Assembly: GCA_025458105.1 (NCBI GenBank)
Contig: JALOTD010000035.1
Coordinates: 1-33,386, forward strand
Length of the DNA stretch: 33,386 nucleotides
Direction of reading: 5' to 3'
Origin: Tabrizicola sp.
Lineage (GTDB): Bacteria; Pseudomonadota; Alphaproteobacteria; Rhodobacterales; Rhodobacteraceae
Shown: positions 15,208-23,445 of the stretch, one piece after another
Numbering within the stretch: the stretch's first letter is position 1
Layout: each line of letters starts with the position of its first letter
Translations under genes and position numbers: made by a program
Notes under the pieces: generated by a model
The model's input: only the letters and a program-made list of their open reading frames with translations
Databases searched by the model: none
Told to the model about the DNA's origin: nothing

Positions 15208-16503
15208 TCAGCCCTCGCGCAAGGCACGCGAGAAGTAGCGCCCGAAGGGCTCCCAAAGATAGGCCAGCGGCGTGCGCTGACCGGTCTGCAAAAGCACCTG
15301 AACCGGCATGCCGGCGCCCAGCGTTGCCGGGGCCAGACGCTCTGCCTCGCCCGGAAGCAGCCCGACGCGCACCAGATAGTGCTCAGCTCCCGTGACCGGG
15401 TCGGTCAGCGTATCGGGAGAAACCTGCAAGACCGAGCCTGCGACATGGTCGACTGCGTCTTCCGTCGACGGATCGACGCGCAGCTCGACCGACTGGCCCT
15501 GCCAGACGCGATCCCCGTCCGATGGTGCAATCCTGGCCGTGGCGACCAGCGGCGCGTCGATGGGAACTAGGGTCAGGGCCGGGTCGGCCGCACGAAGGAC
15601 TGCCCCCGGCGCGGCGACCCTCAGGCCCATCACCGTCCCTGCAACCGGGGCGCGCAGGTCCAGCTGCGCAATGCGGTCCAGCACGGCGCGGCGTTGTTCC
15701 TCCAGTTCGTGCAGCTCGGGTTCCAACGCTCGCAACTCGGCCTCGGCCTCTTCTCGCTGGCGCAGGATCAGGCTACCGATCTGAATCTCGATCTCGGTCA
15801 CCTGCCCGCGCGCGGCGGCAAGGCTTGCGTCCAGCGCGGCCACGTCTCCGGCCAGCTGCGCTGCCTCGCGTTCCAGCACCAGAACCCGCGCCCGGGTAGA
15901 CAGCCCTTGACCGAAAAGGTCCTGCTGGTCGCCAAGGTCGGCTTGCACCAGCGCCAGCTCGTCCTCAGCCGCCTGACGCTGCGCCCCAAGCCCCAAGGCC
16001 TGCGCCTCGACCTGCTCGATCCGGCGGGCCAGCTGTGCCTTAAGCTCGGACAGGGTGGCCTGGCGGGCCTTGAACAGCGCCATCTGGCCGTCGATCTGGC
16101 CTGCAACATCCGGCAAGGTCGCAGCAAGCGCCCCAAGGTCGGCTGGCACCGTTAATGCATTGGCCCCGCTTCGCTCGGCCGTCAGCCGGGCCGCGCGGGC
16201 GGACAGGGCACCGATCCTGTTCTCCAGGATTGCCAGCTCCGTCCGCAACGCGGAACCGTCCAGGGAGAGAAGCACCGTACCCGCCGCGACAGCCTGCCCC
16301 TCGGCGACATGCAACGCCGCGACGACCCCACCGTCAGGGTGCTGCACGGGCACCCGGGTCTGGTCGGTCTCGAACCGGCCCGGGACGACAATCGCCCCTG
16401 CAAGACGCGCCGTCACCGCCCAGGACCCGAAACCGAACACCAGGACAACCACTGCCGCCAGCCCCAGCAGAACCGGCCCCCGCATCGACAGCCGATCGCT
16501 CAT
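15208..16503 (-). CDS. HlyD family type I secretion periplasmic adaptor
   Basis: A 431-residue membrane fusion protein that bridges the inner-membrane ABC exporter and an outer-membrane TolC-type channel. It has one N-terminal span (about 10-32). The lipoyl half-motif GGVVAALHVAEGQAV is followed by a long alpha-helical hairpin rich in Ala, Glu, Gln and Arg (about 80-280). The second lipoyl half is LRAPVAGTVMGLRV, and a beta-barrel domain runs to GYFSRALRE-like ending residues GRYFSRALREG, which match the PrtE/HlyD class. Its ATG overlaps the stop of the ABC gene by 4 bases, so the two form one unit. No TolC gene is present in the window. Confidence 0.93.
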   Translation of the reverse strand: MSDRLSMRGPVLLGLAAVVVLVFGFGSWAVTARLAGAIVVPGRFETDQTRVPVQHPDGGVVAALHVAEGQAVAAGTVLLSLDGSALRTELAILENRIGALSARAARLTAERSGANALTVPADLGALAATLPDVAGQIDGQMALFKARQATLSELKAQLARRIEQVEAQALGLGAQRQAAEDELALVQADLGDQQDLFGQGLSTRARVLVLEREAAQLAGDVAALDASLAAARGQVTEIEIQIGSLILRQREEAEAELRALEPELHELEEQRRAVLDRIAQLDLRAPVAGTVMGLRVAAPGAVLRAADPALTLVPIDAPLVATARIAPSDGDRVWQGQSVELRVDPSTEDAVDHVAGSVLQVSPDTLTDPVTGAEHYLVRVGLLPGEAERLAPATLGAGMPVQVLLQTGQRTPLAYLWEPFGRYFSRALREG

Positions 16504-18251
16504 GCCGTGGCCCCGATGGCCAGGGCGCGCGAAATCTCTCCCCCATTTCGAAGGGCTTGGCGCAGGACGTCTTCACGCGGGCCGGCCGCGACAACACGAC
16601 CCTCGCGCAACACCAACAGGAGGTCGCATTCCTGCAAAGCTGCCGGTCGGTGCGCCATGACCAGGACCGCCGCCCCCCGGTCCTTTGCGGACCGAACCGC
16701 CTGGTTCAACGCCGCGGACCCTTCGGCGTCCAGATTTGCGTTGGGCTCATCCAGGATCAACAGGACCGGATCGCCGTACAGGGCCCGAGCAAGGGCGACC
16801 CTCTGCGCTTGACCGCCGCTCAGGCCCGCACCAAAGGCCCCGAGCAGTTGGTCGTAGCCCCCGGGAAGGCGCAGGATCATGTCATGTGCCCCGGCCGCCT
16901 GCGCCGCCGCAACAATCTGGTCGGCGCGGGCCATGGGATCGAACCGGGCGATGTTTTCGGCCACTGTGCCCGGAAACAGAACCGATCGCTGCGGCAGGTA
17001 CCCCAGCAGATGGCCAAGCCTGTCGGGATCGTACTGGTCCAGCGTTGCGCCACCCAGCCGCACTTGGCCTGACACCGGGGCCACCACGCCGCCCAGGACC
17101 TGCGCCAGACTGGTCTTGCCCGACCCCGAAGGCCCGATCACCCCCATTGCCTGCCCGGGCTGCAGCACGAAACCGACACCGCGCAGCACCGGCGCGGTCG
17201 CCCCGCCTGCCGCAACGACAAGGTCCTTTACCTCCAGCCGGGCAGCGGGCCTGGGCAGGGCGGTGCGAACGGCGGGCGGCGGGCTGACAGAAAGCAGCTC
17301 CGCCAGCCGGACCTGGGCCTGCCGCCCCCGGATCACTGTCCCCCAATGAGCCACGGCCTGTTCTATGGGCTGCAGCGCGCGGCCCATCAGGACCGATGCC
17401 GCCAGCATCGCCCCGGCCGAGACCGCGTCGCGCAAAAGAAGCCAGGCCGCAACCCCAAGGATCGCCGATTGCAGGAACAACCGCAGCGTCCGGGTCAGCA
17501 CCGCCCACCCGCCCGAGGTGTCGGCTGCGGCAAGGCCGTGGTCCAGCGCCCGCGCCCGCACGGCCAGAAGACGCTGCGCCAGGGCCGACTGCATCCCCAG
17601 GGCCCGAATGACCGCAGCCTCGGCCCCATGGGTGCGGGCCAGACGCTCAGCCTCCAGTGAGGCGAGGTTCGCCTGCACAAGGGAGGCACTGGACGTCCGC
17701 TGGTTCAGGACTGCGATCAACACCAGGGCGCCACCGCCCGCGACCGCCACCCAGCCAAGGACCGGGTGGAAGATGAAGATGGCAGCCAGGAAGACAGGCG
17801 TCCAGGGCGCGTCGAACAAGGCCACCAGCGCCGGAGAGGCCCACAGGCGGGCCAGCGCATCAAGATCCGATTGCGCCGACAAGGCAGGCGTGTCCGCTGG
17901 CGCAACAGACAGGCGCGTCATGGCCGCTTGATGAACCCTGTCGTCCAACGCCGCCTGCAGCCTTGCCCCACAGCGCGCCAGAATCCGGCTGCGCGCGTGA
18001 TCCAGAAGCCCCATCAGCACAAACAGACCCGCCGCCAAAAGCGAAAGGGCGATCAGGGTTTCTTCGGACCGGGAAACGAGAACCCGGTCGTAGACCTGCA
18101 GCATGTAGAGCGGCGCCGTCAGCAAAAGCAGGTTGACGAAGGCCGAGAAGAGAAACGCCGCCACGAAAGCCAGCCGCAGCCCAAAACGGGCCCGTGCCAG
18201 TTCGGCCAGCCCTTCCGACCTGTCCGTCATACCTCCACCCAGCCCCGCCAT
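16500..18251 (-). CDS. Type I secretion system permease/ATPase (PrtD/HlyB class)
   Basis: A fused ABC exporter of about 583 residues that would power secretion of an unfolded substrate. The N-terminal membrane domain starts with the family-typical LLLLTAPLYMLQVYDRVL. The nucleotide-binding domain has Walker A GPSGSGKT (about 373-380), the signature LSGGQAQR, Walker B LLILDEPNANLD and the H-loop MAHRP. It lacks an N-terminal peptidase or CLD extension, as in PrtD-type exporters. The start is uncertain: ATG 18251 has AAGGG 8 bases upstream, whereas ATG 18230 (MTDRSEG) and ATG 18272 are alternatives. No RTX or other cargo gene is adjacent. Confidence 0.93.
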   Translation of the reverse strand: MAGLGGGMTDRSEGLAELARARFGLRLAFVAAFLFSAFVNLLLLTAPLYMLQVYDRVLVSRSEETLIALSLLAAGLFVLMGLLDHARSRILARCGARLQAALDDRVHQAAMTRLSVAPADTPALSAQSDLDALARLWASPALVALFDAPWTPVFLAAIFIFHPVLGWVAVAGGGALVLIAVLNQRTSSASLVQANLASLEAERLARTHGAEAAVIRALGMQSALAQRLLAVRARALDHGLAAADTSGGWAVLTRTLRLFLQSAILGVAAWLLLRDAVSAGAMLAASVLMGRALQPIEQAVAHWGTVIRGRQAQVRLAELLSVSPPPAVRTALPRPAARLEVKDLVVAAGGATAPVLRGVGFVLQPGQAMGVIGPSGSGKTSLAQVLGGVVAPVSGQVRLGGATLDQYDPDRLGHLLGYLPQRSVLFPGTVAENIARFDPMARADQIVAAAQAAGAHDMILRLPGGYDQLLGAFGAGLSGGQAQRVALARALYGDPVLLILDEPNANLDAEGSAALNQAVRSAKDRGAAVLVMAHRPAALQECDLLLVLREGRVVAAGPREDVLRQALRNGGEISRALAIGATA

Positions 18252-18335
18252 CCTGCCAACCCTTGGCATCATCCCGCCATCCGAGACATCCGCGCCACGA
18301 TTGGCGGTTGTCATCGTCAAGTTGGGGACTTATCC

Positions 18336-18363
18336 CTTGCCAACCACGCTGTGGCCCTATGCT
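18336..18363 (+). promoter_or_regulatory. Candidate promoter of mlaA-mlaC
   Basis: CTTGCC (18336-18341) and TATGCT (18358-18363) are separated by 16 bases and lie 32-53 bases before the possible mlaA starts. The -10 element is good and the -35 is weak. Confidence 0.35.
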
Positions 18364-18415
18364 AGGCACAGGGGCACAAGATGACGTTACACGCATGGGT
18401 CTGAAGAATTCCTTG

Positions 18416-19177
18416 ATGGCGACACGAACCAGCCGGTTAGCCGCAGTGCTTCTGGGCGTTGGCCTGCTCTCGGCCTGTGCCGGAGCGCCGGGACCGGACG
18501 GAATCAACGACCCCTACGAATCCACCAACCGCAGCATTCATGCCTTTAACCGCGGCCTTGACCGCGCGCTCGTTGGCCCCGCCGCCAAGGGCTATGGCAG
18601 CGTCGTGCCGGAACCTGCGCAGCGTGTGGTGGGCAACGTGGCCGATACACTCGATCTGCCCGGTGACATTGCCAACAACCTTCTGCAATTCCGCCTGGAC
18701 AAGGCGGCGCTGAACACGCTGCGGCTTGGGGTGAACCTGACCATGGGTGTCGGCGGGCTGTTTGACGCCGCCACCGGGATCGGCATGCCGGAAGCGCCCA
18801 CCGATTTCGGCGAAACACTGCATGTCTGGGGCGTGGGCGAAGGCGTCTATGTCGAACTTCCGTTCGGCGGGCCCTCCACCGCCCGCGACGCCACCGGCAT
18901 TCTGGTCGATGTGGCGCTCAACCCCGTACGACTGGCGGTGCCGGACCGTGAGGCCATTGCCGTGACGGCGGCAAAGCTCTTCTCACGCCTTGGTGACCGC
19001 AACCGGTTCTCGGAAACGGTAGAGTCGATCCTATATGAGAGCGCAGACAGCTATGCGCAGGCCCGGCTTCTGTATCTGCAGAACCGCCGCTTCCAGTTGG
19101 GGCAGGCCCCGGCAGGTGCGGATACGGCAGGCGGCGACGGCTTTATCGACCCCTACGAGGACCCCTATGCCGAATGA
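18416..19177 (+). CDS. mlaA: MlaA (VacJ) family outer-membrane lipoprotein
   Basis: A lipoprotein of about 253 residues. The signal peptide MATRTSRLAAVLLGVGLL ends in the lipobox LSAC. The mature part opens with NDPYESTNRSIHAFNRGLD, the hallmark of MlaA, and continues with VVGNVADTLDLPGDIANNLLQ. MlaA sits in the outer membrane with porins and removes mislocalised phospholipids from the outer leaflet, passing them to periplasmic MlaC. ATG 18395 is an alternative start that adds seven residues; neither has a strong ribosome binding site. The last 11 bases overlap mlaC. The tail DGFIDPYEDPYAE is acidic. The inner-membrane MlaFEDB genes are not in the window. Confidence 0.93.
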   Translation: MATRTSRLAAVLLGVGLLSACAGAPGPDGINDPYESTNRSIHAFNRGLDRALVGPAAKGYGSVVPEPAQRVVGNVADTLDLPGDIANNLLQFRLDKAALNTLRLGVNLTMGVGGLFDAATGIGMPEAPTDFGETLHVWGVGEGVYVELPFGGPSTARDATGILVDVALNPVRLAVPDREAIAVTAAKLFSRLGDRNRFSETVESILYESADSYAQARLLYLQNRRFQLGQAPAGADTAGGDGFIDPYEDPYAE

Positions 19178-19775
19178 CCAGACCTTCACGCGCCGCGGCC
19201 TTCTTCTGGCGTCTGCCGCAGCCCTGGCCCTCGCGGCGGTTCCGTTCCGTGCCGAGGCTCTGACAGTCGAGGCCGCACGCGATCTGGTCGACAAGACGGT
19301 CGCTGACATCAACAAGATCATCAACTCGGGCAAGGGCGAATCCGCCATGTTCGGCGATTTCGAAAAGCTGTTCGCCCGCTATGCCGACGTGCCGACCATC
19401 GCCCGGTCTGCCCTTGGCCCGACAGCCCGCCAAGCGTCCAAGTCGCAGATGTCCGGCTTTACCAAGGCGTTCCAGGGCTACATCAGCCGCAAGTACGGCC
19501 GCCGCTTCCGCGAATTCATTGGCGGCCGGATCGAGGTGACGGACGCGCGACCGCTGAAAAGCTACTTCGAGGTGGTCTCGACCGCCTACCTTCAGGGCGA
19601 AAGCCCGTTCGAAGTGCGCTGGCATGTCAGCGACAAGGCCGGGAAAAGCCTGTTCTTCAACATCATCATCGAGGGCGTGAACATGCTTGCGTCCGAACGA
19701 ACCGAGATCGGCGCCCTTCTCGACCAGCGCGGCGGCGACCTTGACCGGCTGATCGCCGACATGGCCAAGCTTTAG
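19167..19775 (+). CDS. mlaC: MlaC-type periplasmic phospholipid-binding protein
   Basis: A 202-residue periplasmic protein of the MlaC/Ttg2D family. The N-terminus FTRRGLLLASAAALALAAV is a twin-arginine signal, so export is probably by Tat in the folded state, rather than Sec as for Escherichia coli MlaC. The mature protein contains MFGDFEKLFARYADVPTIA, FTKAFQGYISRKYGRRFREF and FEVRWHVSDKAGKSLFFNII, which fit the lipid-binding fold. It would shuttle phospholipids between MlaA and the inner-membrane Mla transporter. ATG 19167 lies inside the end of mlaA (11-bp overlap). The stop overlaps the stop of the opposing gene by 4 bp (TTAG at 19772-19775). Confidence 0.92.
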   Translation: MPNDQTFTRRGLLLASAAALALAAVPFRAEALTVEAARDLVDKTVADINKIINSGKGESAMFGDFEKLFARYADVPTIARSALGPTARQASKSQMSGFTKAFQGYISRKYGRRFREFIGGRIEVTDARPLKSYFEVVSTAYLQGESPFEVRWHVSDKAGKSLFFNIIIEGVNMLASERTEIGALLDQRGGDLDRLIADMAKL

Positions 19776-20368
19776 CGCGGCGGCCTGATCCCCAGCTTGG
19801 CCAGCGCGGCCGTCACTTCGGCCGCCATGTCCCCCTCCCGTGTGATCGTGTTTGCCTGCGGGCCAAACCAGGCATTCACGGCCTCGACCAGGCGCGCAGG
19901 ACCGCTGCCGCTGGTGCCATAGGGGAAGACCGGAACGCTTTGCTGAGAGAACTCAAGCATCGGCGTGTATGTCCTTGAATTGTTGCCCGCCCGGCTGTTG
20001 CGCCGCAGGCTCGCGCCCCGGAACTCGCCCAGGGGCCAACTTTGTTTGGATGTTCCGAACACCCCCCGCGACGTCAGCGTGACCATGCCCGCCCGACGAT
20101 CCAGGGTCAGCCGCCGCGCCTTAAGCGCGAAGACACCGACGGCAAGCGGAATGACCGCAGCATAGCCCAGAATGTTCGTCCCCGGTATCGACACATCGGC
20201 AATCCCCGGCACCTGCACCCCCATGAGCGCCAGGAAACCCGGCAGGAGCACGGACGACCCGAAGCCCAGAACCAGAAACAGCAGGAACAGCCCGACGCAC
20301 ATCACCATCAGCGCAATCGGGCGGACTTCAAGGACCAGCCGGTCCGGGGTCTGTTCAAGAACACGCAT
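19772..20368 (-). CDS. Uncharacterised membrane protein with two spans and a beta-rich tail
   Basis: A protein of 198 residues from ATG 20368, chosen for AGGA 10 bases upstream; ATG 20413 would add 15 residues. After a short start, MRVLEQTPDRLVLEVRP, there are two hydrophobic regions (about 18-50 and 68-83). These are followed by LKARRLTLDRRAGMVTLTSR and a strand-rich soluble part. The layout resembles small bacterial membrane proteins carrying a PH-like domain (YdbS/bPH type), but I do not recognise a specific family. It lies convergent with mlaC and alone on its strand, 99 bp beyond the 3' end of the PBP1A gene. The function is unknown. Confidence 0.75.
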   Translation of the reverse strand: MRVLEQTPDRLVLEVRPIALMVMCVGLFLLFLVLGFGSSVLLPGFLALMGVQVPGIADVSIPGTNILGYAAVIPLAVGVFALKARRLTLDRRAGMVTLTSRGVFGTSKQSWPLGEFRGASLRRNSRAGNNSRTYTPMLEFSQQSVPVFPYGTSGSGPARLVEAVNAWFGPQANTITREGDMAAEVTAALAKLGIRPPR

Positions 20369-20467
20369 CGCGGGGCGTTCCTGTGGCAGCGGCCCAAACC
20401 TCCGGGCCATCATCGGATCAAATCCATGTCAGCCTAAGCGAGCACTGGCTAGCGGGCAAGCGATCCG

Positions 20468-22735
20468 TCAGTTGCCGACGGTGCCCAGCACGTCCTCCAG
20501 GATCTGTTCGGCCAGATCCTCCTCGGGTGTCCGTCCGGGCAAGGGCGCGGTCATGGCCTCGGGCAAGGGTTGCTCGTAGAACTCGCCATTGTAGGACGGG
20601 GCATTTGGATCATCGAAATAGGGCACATCCTCGGGCGCAATCGCGCCTTCGGTCGTGCTGGGGTCGATCGGCGCATAGGTGGAATCCGGAATCTCGGTCA
20701 AGAGCGGTTTCGGATCGACGCCCTCGTTGATCCGGCTCATGACCTCGTGCCAGATCTCGGCCGGCAATCCGCCTCCGGTCACGCCGGTCAGCGGACTGTT
20801 GTCGTCATAGCCCATCCAGACGCCCACCACATAATCGGCGGTAAAGCCCACAAACCAGGCATCGCGGGCCGAGTTCGTCGTGCCGGTCTTGCCCGCCGCC
20901 TCGCGGTCGTCCAGCCGGGCGCGGCCGCCGGTGCCAGAGTTCAGCACCTCCGCCATCATATAGGTCAGCGCCCGCGCGGCCTGTTCGCTGATCACGCGTT
21001 CCCCGATCCCGCCACCGGCGCCGAACAGGGGTTCGTCCATCCCCTTCAGCTTAAGCGCGCTCAGGCCATAGGGAGTGACCGAGGACCCCCCGTTCAGGAT
21101 GCCCGCATAGGCCCCGGTCATGTCGATCAGGGTCGATTCCGACACGCCCAGCGCCAAGGCCGGACCGTCGGCAAAGTTCTGCGCCAAACCGAAATCGGTC
21201 GCCACCTGCCTGACCAGATCACGGCCCACTTCTTCCGACAGGGCAATCGCCGGAATGTTGCGGCTTTCCGCAAGCGCCTGGGTCAGAGTGATCGTGCCCT
21301 TGAACTTCTGGTCATAGTTCTTCGGACACCAGTCGCCGGAGCCTGCCGTGTACCAACAGCGGGGCCGGTCCTCGATCAGGTCCAGCGGGCTCAGCCCAAG
21401 ATCCATCGCCACGGCATAGATGAACGGCTTGAAGGCAGACCCGGTCTGCCGCAGCGCCTGGGTCGCGCGGTTGAAATCGCCCGCGTTCGGGATGTTGCGC
21501 CCGCCGACCATCGCCCGCACAGCCCCATCCGCGCTCATCACCACAATGGCTGCTTGCGCCTTCGACCCTTCCTTGACCTTGTTCTCGAAGACCCAGGCCA
21601 GGGCCTCTTCGGCCTGTTTCTGCATCTTCTGGTCAAGCGTCGTCTCGATGATGACATCTTCGGTCGTGTCGCGCGCCAAATAGTCCGGAGTCGTTTCCAT
21701 CACCCAGTCGGCGAAATAGCCGCCCGAATCCTGCTTGGCCGCCTTTGACAGGCTGGCCGGATTGGTCCGCGCCTCGTCGGCCTCGGCCTTGGTCAGATAG
21801 CCCTGCTCTTCCATCAGCCCGATCACGACCGCAGCCCGGTTGCGCGCGCGTTCGATGCTGGAGGTGGGCGCATAGGTCGAAGGCGCCTTCAGAAGGCCAG
21901 CCAGCATCGCCGCCTCGGCCGCCGTGACATCCTTGGCCGACTTGCCGAAATAGCGCTGCGCCGCCGCCTCGAAGCCCCGAGCCCCCGCGCCCAGATAGGC
22001 CCGGTTCAGATATATCGTCAGGATCTCTTCCTTGGAATACTTGACCTCCATCGCCAGCGAGAAGGGCACTTCCTTGATCTTGCGCCACATGCCGCCGCGA
22101 CGGCAGTCCTTTTCGTAGTCGGCCTCGGACTTCCACTGGGTGGGGTCCCACTTGACCCCCAGACACAGAAGCTTGGCCGTCTGCTGGGTGATGGTGGACC
22201 CCCCGTTGCCTTCGAACGGACCCCGGCCTTCCGACAGGTTGATCCGGATCGCGCTGGCAATGCCGCGCGGGGAAATGCCCAGATGCCAGTAGAACCGCTT
22301 GTCTTCCGTGGCAACGACAGCATCGTGCAGGTCTTCAGCCACGGTGTCGGCGGTGATCATGCCGCCAAAGGTTTCGCCGCGCCAGGCAAAGACCTCACCC
22401 TCGCGGTCCAGCAGGGTAACCGACCCGCGCGCACGACCGTCCACCAACGCCTCAAGCTCGGGCAGCTGCGCGTAGTAATACCAGACGAAGCCCCCTAAAA
22501 CCATCGCGCCCACAGCGGTCGCTCGCCAGGCTATGCCCCAAAGCACCCGCCAGATCGCCACGATCAGCCCAACGATCAAACCATGCTGCCGGCGCTGCTT
22601 GCGCGGCGTTTTCGGGCGACGCGGTTTTGGCGCAGCCGGTTTCCGCGACCCGCCGCCACCCGACGAGGCCGGCTTTTGTGCCGAATATCGCTTGTCCGCG
22701 ACCAGGGGGCGTTTGCCCCCGTTCCCTGCTGCCAT
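20468..22735 (-). CDS. mrcA: PBP1A-type bifunctional penicillin-binding protein
   Basis: A 755-residue class A PBP that polymerises glycan and cross-links peptides in peptidoglycan. A basic, proline-rich cytoplasmic tail precedes one membrane anchor (about 52-87). The GT51 transglycosylase domain has Glu144 in AVVATEDKRFYWHLG and NGGSTITQQTAKLL. The transpeptidase has SxxK at 433-436 (TGSAFKPF), SRN at 491-493 and KTG at 616-618 (AGKTGTTNSARDAWFVG). An insertion after TAKLL containing two cysteines (Cys191 and Cys211) and many charged residues is a feature I associate with rhodobacterial homologues. The C-terminal tail is acidic and proline-rich. It is divergent from glnK across 281 bp with a good promoter candidate at 22884-22856. 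Confidence 0.95.
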   Translation of the reverse strand: MAAGNGGKRPLVADKRYSAQKPASSGGGGSRKPAAPKPRRPKTPRKQRRQHGLIVGLIVAIWRVLWGIAWRATAVGAMVLGGFVWYYYAQLPELEALVDGRARGSVTLLDREGEVFAWRGETFGGMITADTVAEDLHDAVVATEDKRFYWHLGISPRGIASAIRINLSEGRGPFEGNGGSTITQQTAKLLCLGVKWDPTQWKSEADYEKDCRRGGMWRKIKEVPFSLAMEVKYSKEEILTIYLNRAYLGAGARGFEAAAQRYFGKSAKDVTAAEAAMLAGLLKAPSTYAPTSSIERARNRAAVVIGLMEEQGYLTKAEADEARTNPASLSKAAKQDSGGYFADWVMETTPDYLARDTTEDVIIETTLDQKMQKQAEEALAWVFENKVKEGSKAQAAIVVMSADGAVRAMVGGRNIPNAGDFNRATQALRQTGSAFKPFIYAVAMDLGLSPLDLIEDRPRCWYTAGSGDWCPKNYDQKFKGTITLTQALAESRNIPAIALSEEVGRDLVRQVATDFGLAQNFADGPALALGVSESTLIDMTGAYAGILNGGSSVTPYGLSALKLKGMDEPLFGAGGGIGERVISEQAARALTYMMAEVLNSGTGGRARLDDREAAGKTGTTNSARDAWFVGFTADYVVGVWMGYDDNSPLTGVTGGGLPAEIWHEVMSRINEGVDPKPLLTEIPDSTYAPIDPSTTEGAIAPEDVPYFDDPNAPSYNGEFYEQPLPEAMTAPLPGRTPEEDLAEQILEDVLGTVGN

Positions 22736-22855
22736 GCCTACTGCCCGCCACTGGTGACGAAGGCCGGTTCCCGGCCCGATTGTGCGCCATCATAGCCCGC
22801 TTTGCCGGGAAAGCGAAGGTCAGGCATCCACGATTCGCCTTTGTGTTTCGCCTAA

Positions 22856-22884
22856 AATTTATGCTTCTATGCCAGAAAGTGCAA
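22856..22884 (-). promoter_or_regulatory. Candidate sigma70 promoter of the PBP1A gene
   Basis: On the minus strand TTGCAC (22884-22879) and TAAATT (22861-22856) are 17 bases apart, inside an AT-rich patch of an otherwise GC-rich gap. A second TTGCAC lies 11 bases further upstream (22895-22890), so the -35 hexamer is part of a direct repeat. The leader to the ATG at 22735 would be about 115 bases. Confidence 0.5.
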
Positions 22885-22910
22885 AAATTGTGCAATCTAC
22901 CCCGAAACTC

Positions 22911-22928
22911 CGGCGCCAATCGGCGCCG
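22911..22928 (+). promoter_or_regulatory. Terminator-like hairpin in the glnK leader
   Basis: CGGCGCC (22911-22917) and GGCGCCG (22922-22928) form a perfect 7-bp stem around AATC, followed by CTTTCTT. A third copy, CGGCGCCG at 22964-22971, could pair with either arm. The element lies 89 bases upstream of the glnK start and could be an attenuator or simply a roadblock terminator. Confidence 0.45.
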
Positions 22929-23016
22929 CTTTCTTGTGCTGACGCCACATTGCCCCGCCAGATCGGCGCCGAGGGTCCCACCCCAGGGTGCCTGCCAAAG
23001 ACAGAAGGGGAAGAAC

Positions 23017-23355
23017 GTGAAGCTCATCATTGCAGCAATCAAGCCGTTCAAGCTCGAGGAGGTCCGCGAGGCGCTGACCGCCATCGGGGTGCGCGGGATG
23101 ATGGTGACCGAGATCAAGGGGTTTGGCAGCCAGTCCGGCCACACCGAAATTTATCGCGGGGCCGAGTACGCGGTGAACTTTGTGCCGAAAGTCCGGCTGG
23201 AAATCGTGGTTGCGGACGCGCTGTCCGACCAGGTGGTCGCCACCATTCAGAAGACGGCCAAGACCGACAAGATCGGCGACGGCAAGATTTTCGTCCTGGA
23301 CGTTGAACATGCCGTGCGGGTGCGCACCGGCGAAACCGATGACGATGCGCTGTAA
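23017..23355 (+). CDS. glnK: Nitrogen regulatory protein P-II (GlnK type)
   Basis: A 112-residue PII signal protein that senses 2-oxoglutarate and ATP/ADP and, when nitrogen is sufficient, plugs the ammonium channel. It begins KLIIAAIKPFKLEEVREAL. The T-loop SGHTEIYRGAEYAVNFVPK carries Tyr51, the uridylylation site of GlnD. The ATP-binding B-loop KTAKTDKIGDGKIFV is intact. The start is GTG 23017 with AGAAGGGG 7 bases upstream; the long open frame before it is not coding. Immediate linkage to amtB marks it as the GlnK rather than the GlnB paralogue. NtrC control is expected for this pair, but I could not find a sigma54 promoter in the leader. Confidence 0.96.
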   Translation: MKLIIAAIKPFKLEEVREALTAIGVRGMMVTEIKGFGSQSGHTEIYRGAEYAVNFVPKVRLEIVVADALSDQVVATIQKTAKTDKIGDGKIFVLDVEHAVRVRTGETDDDAL

Positions 23356-23445
23356 GGCGTGGGGAAGGGGTAACCACTGACATGAACACCGCAGGAAGCA
23401 ACCACAGAGGCCGCGACCGAAACCGCCACCGCTGCGGCCGAGCTT

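Noticed and set aside
18231-18320. TTG-started N-terminal extension of the type I secretion ATPase
   Set aside because: The added residues look non-coding, and a better ribosome binding site precedes ATG 18251.
22736-23016. Search for a sigma54 promoter (GG-N10-GC) for glnK-amtB
   Set aside because: No copy with acceptable spacing was found by eye. TGGCATAGAAGCA on the minus strand has the wrong spacing and direction.
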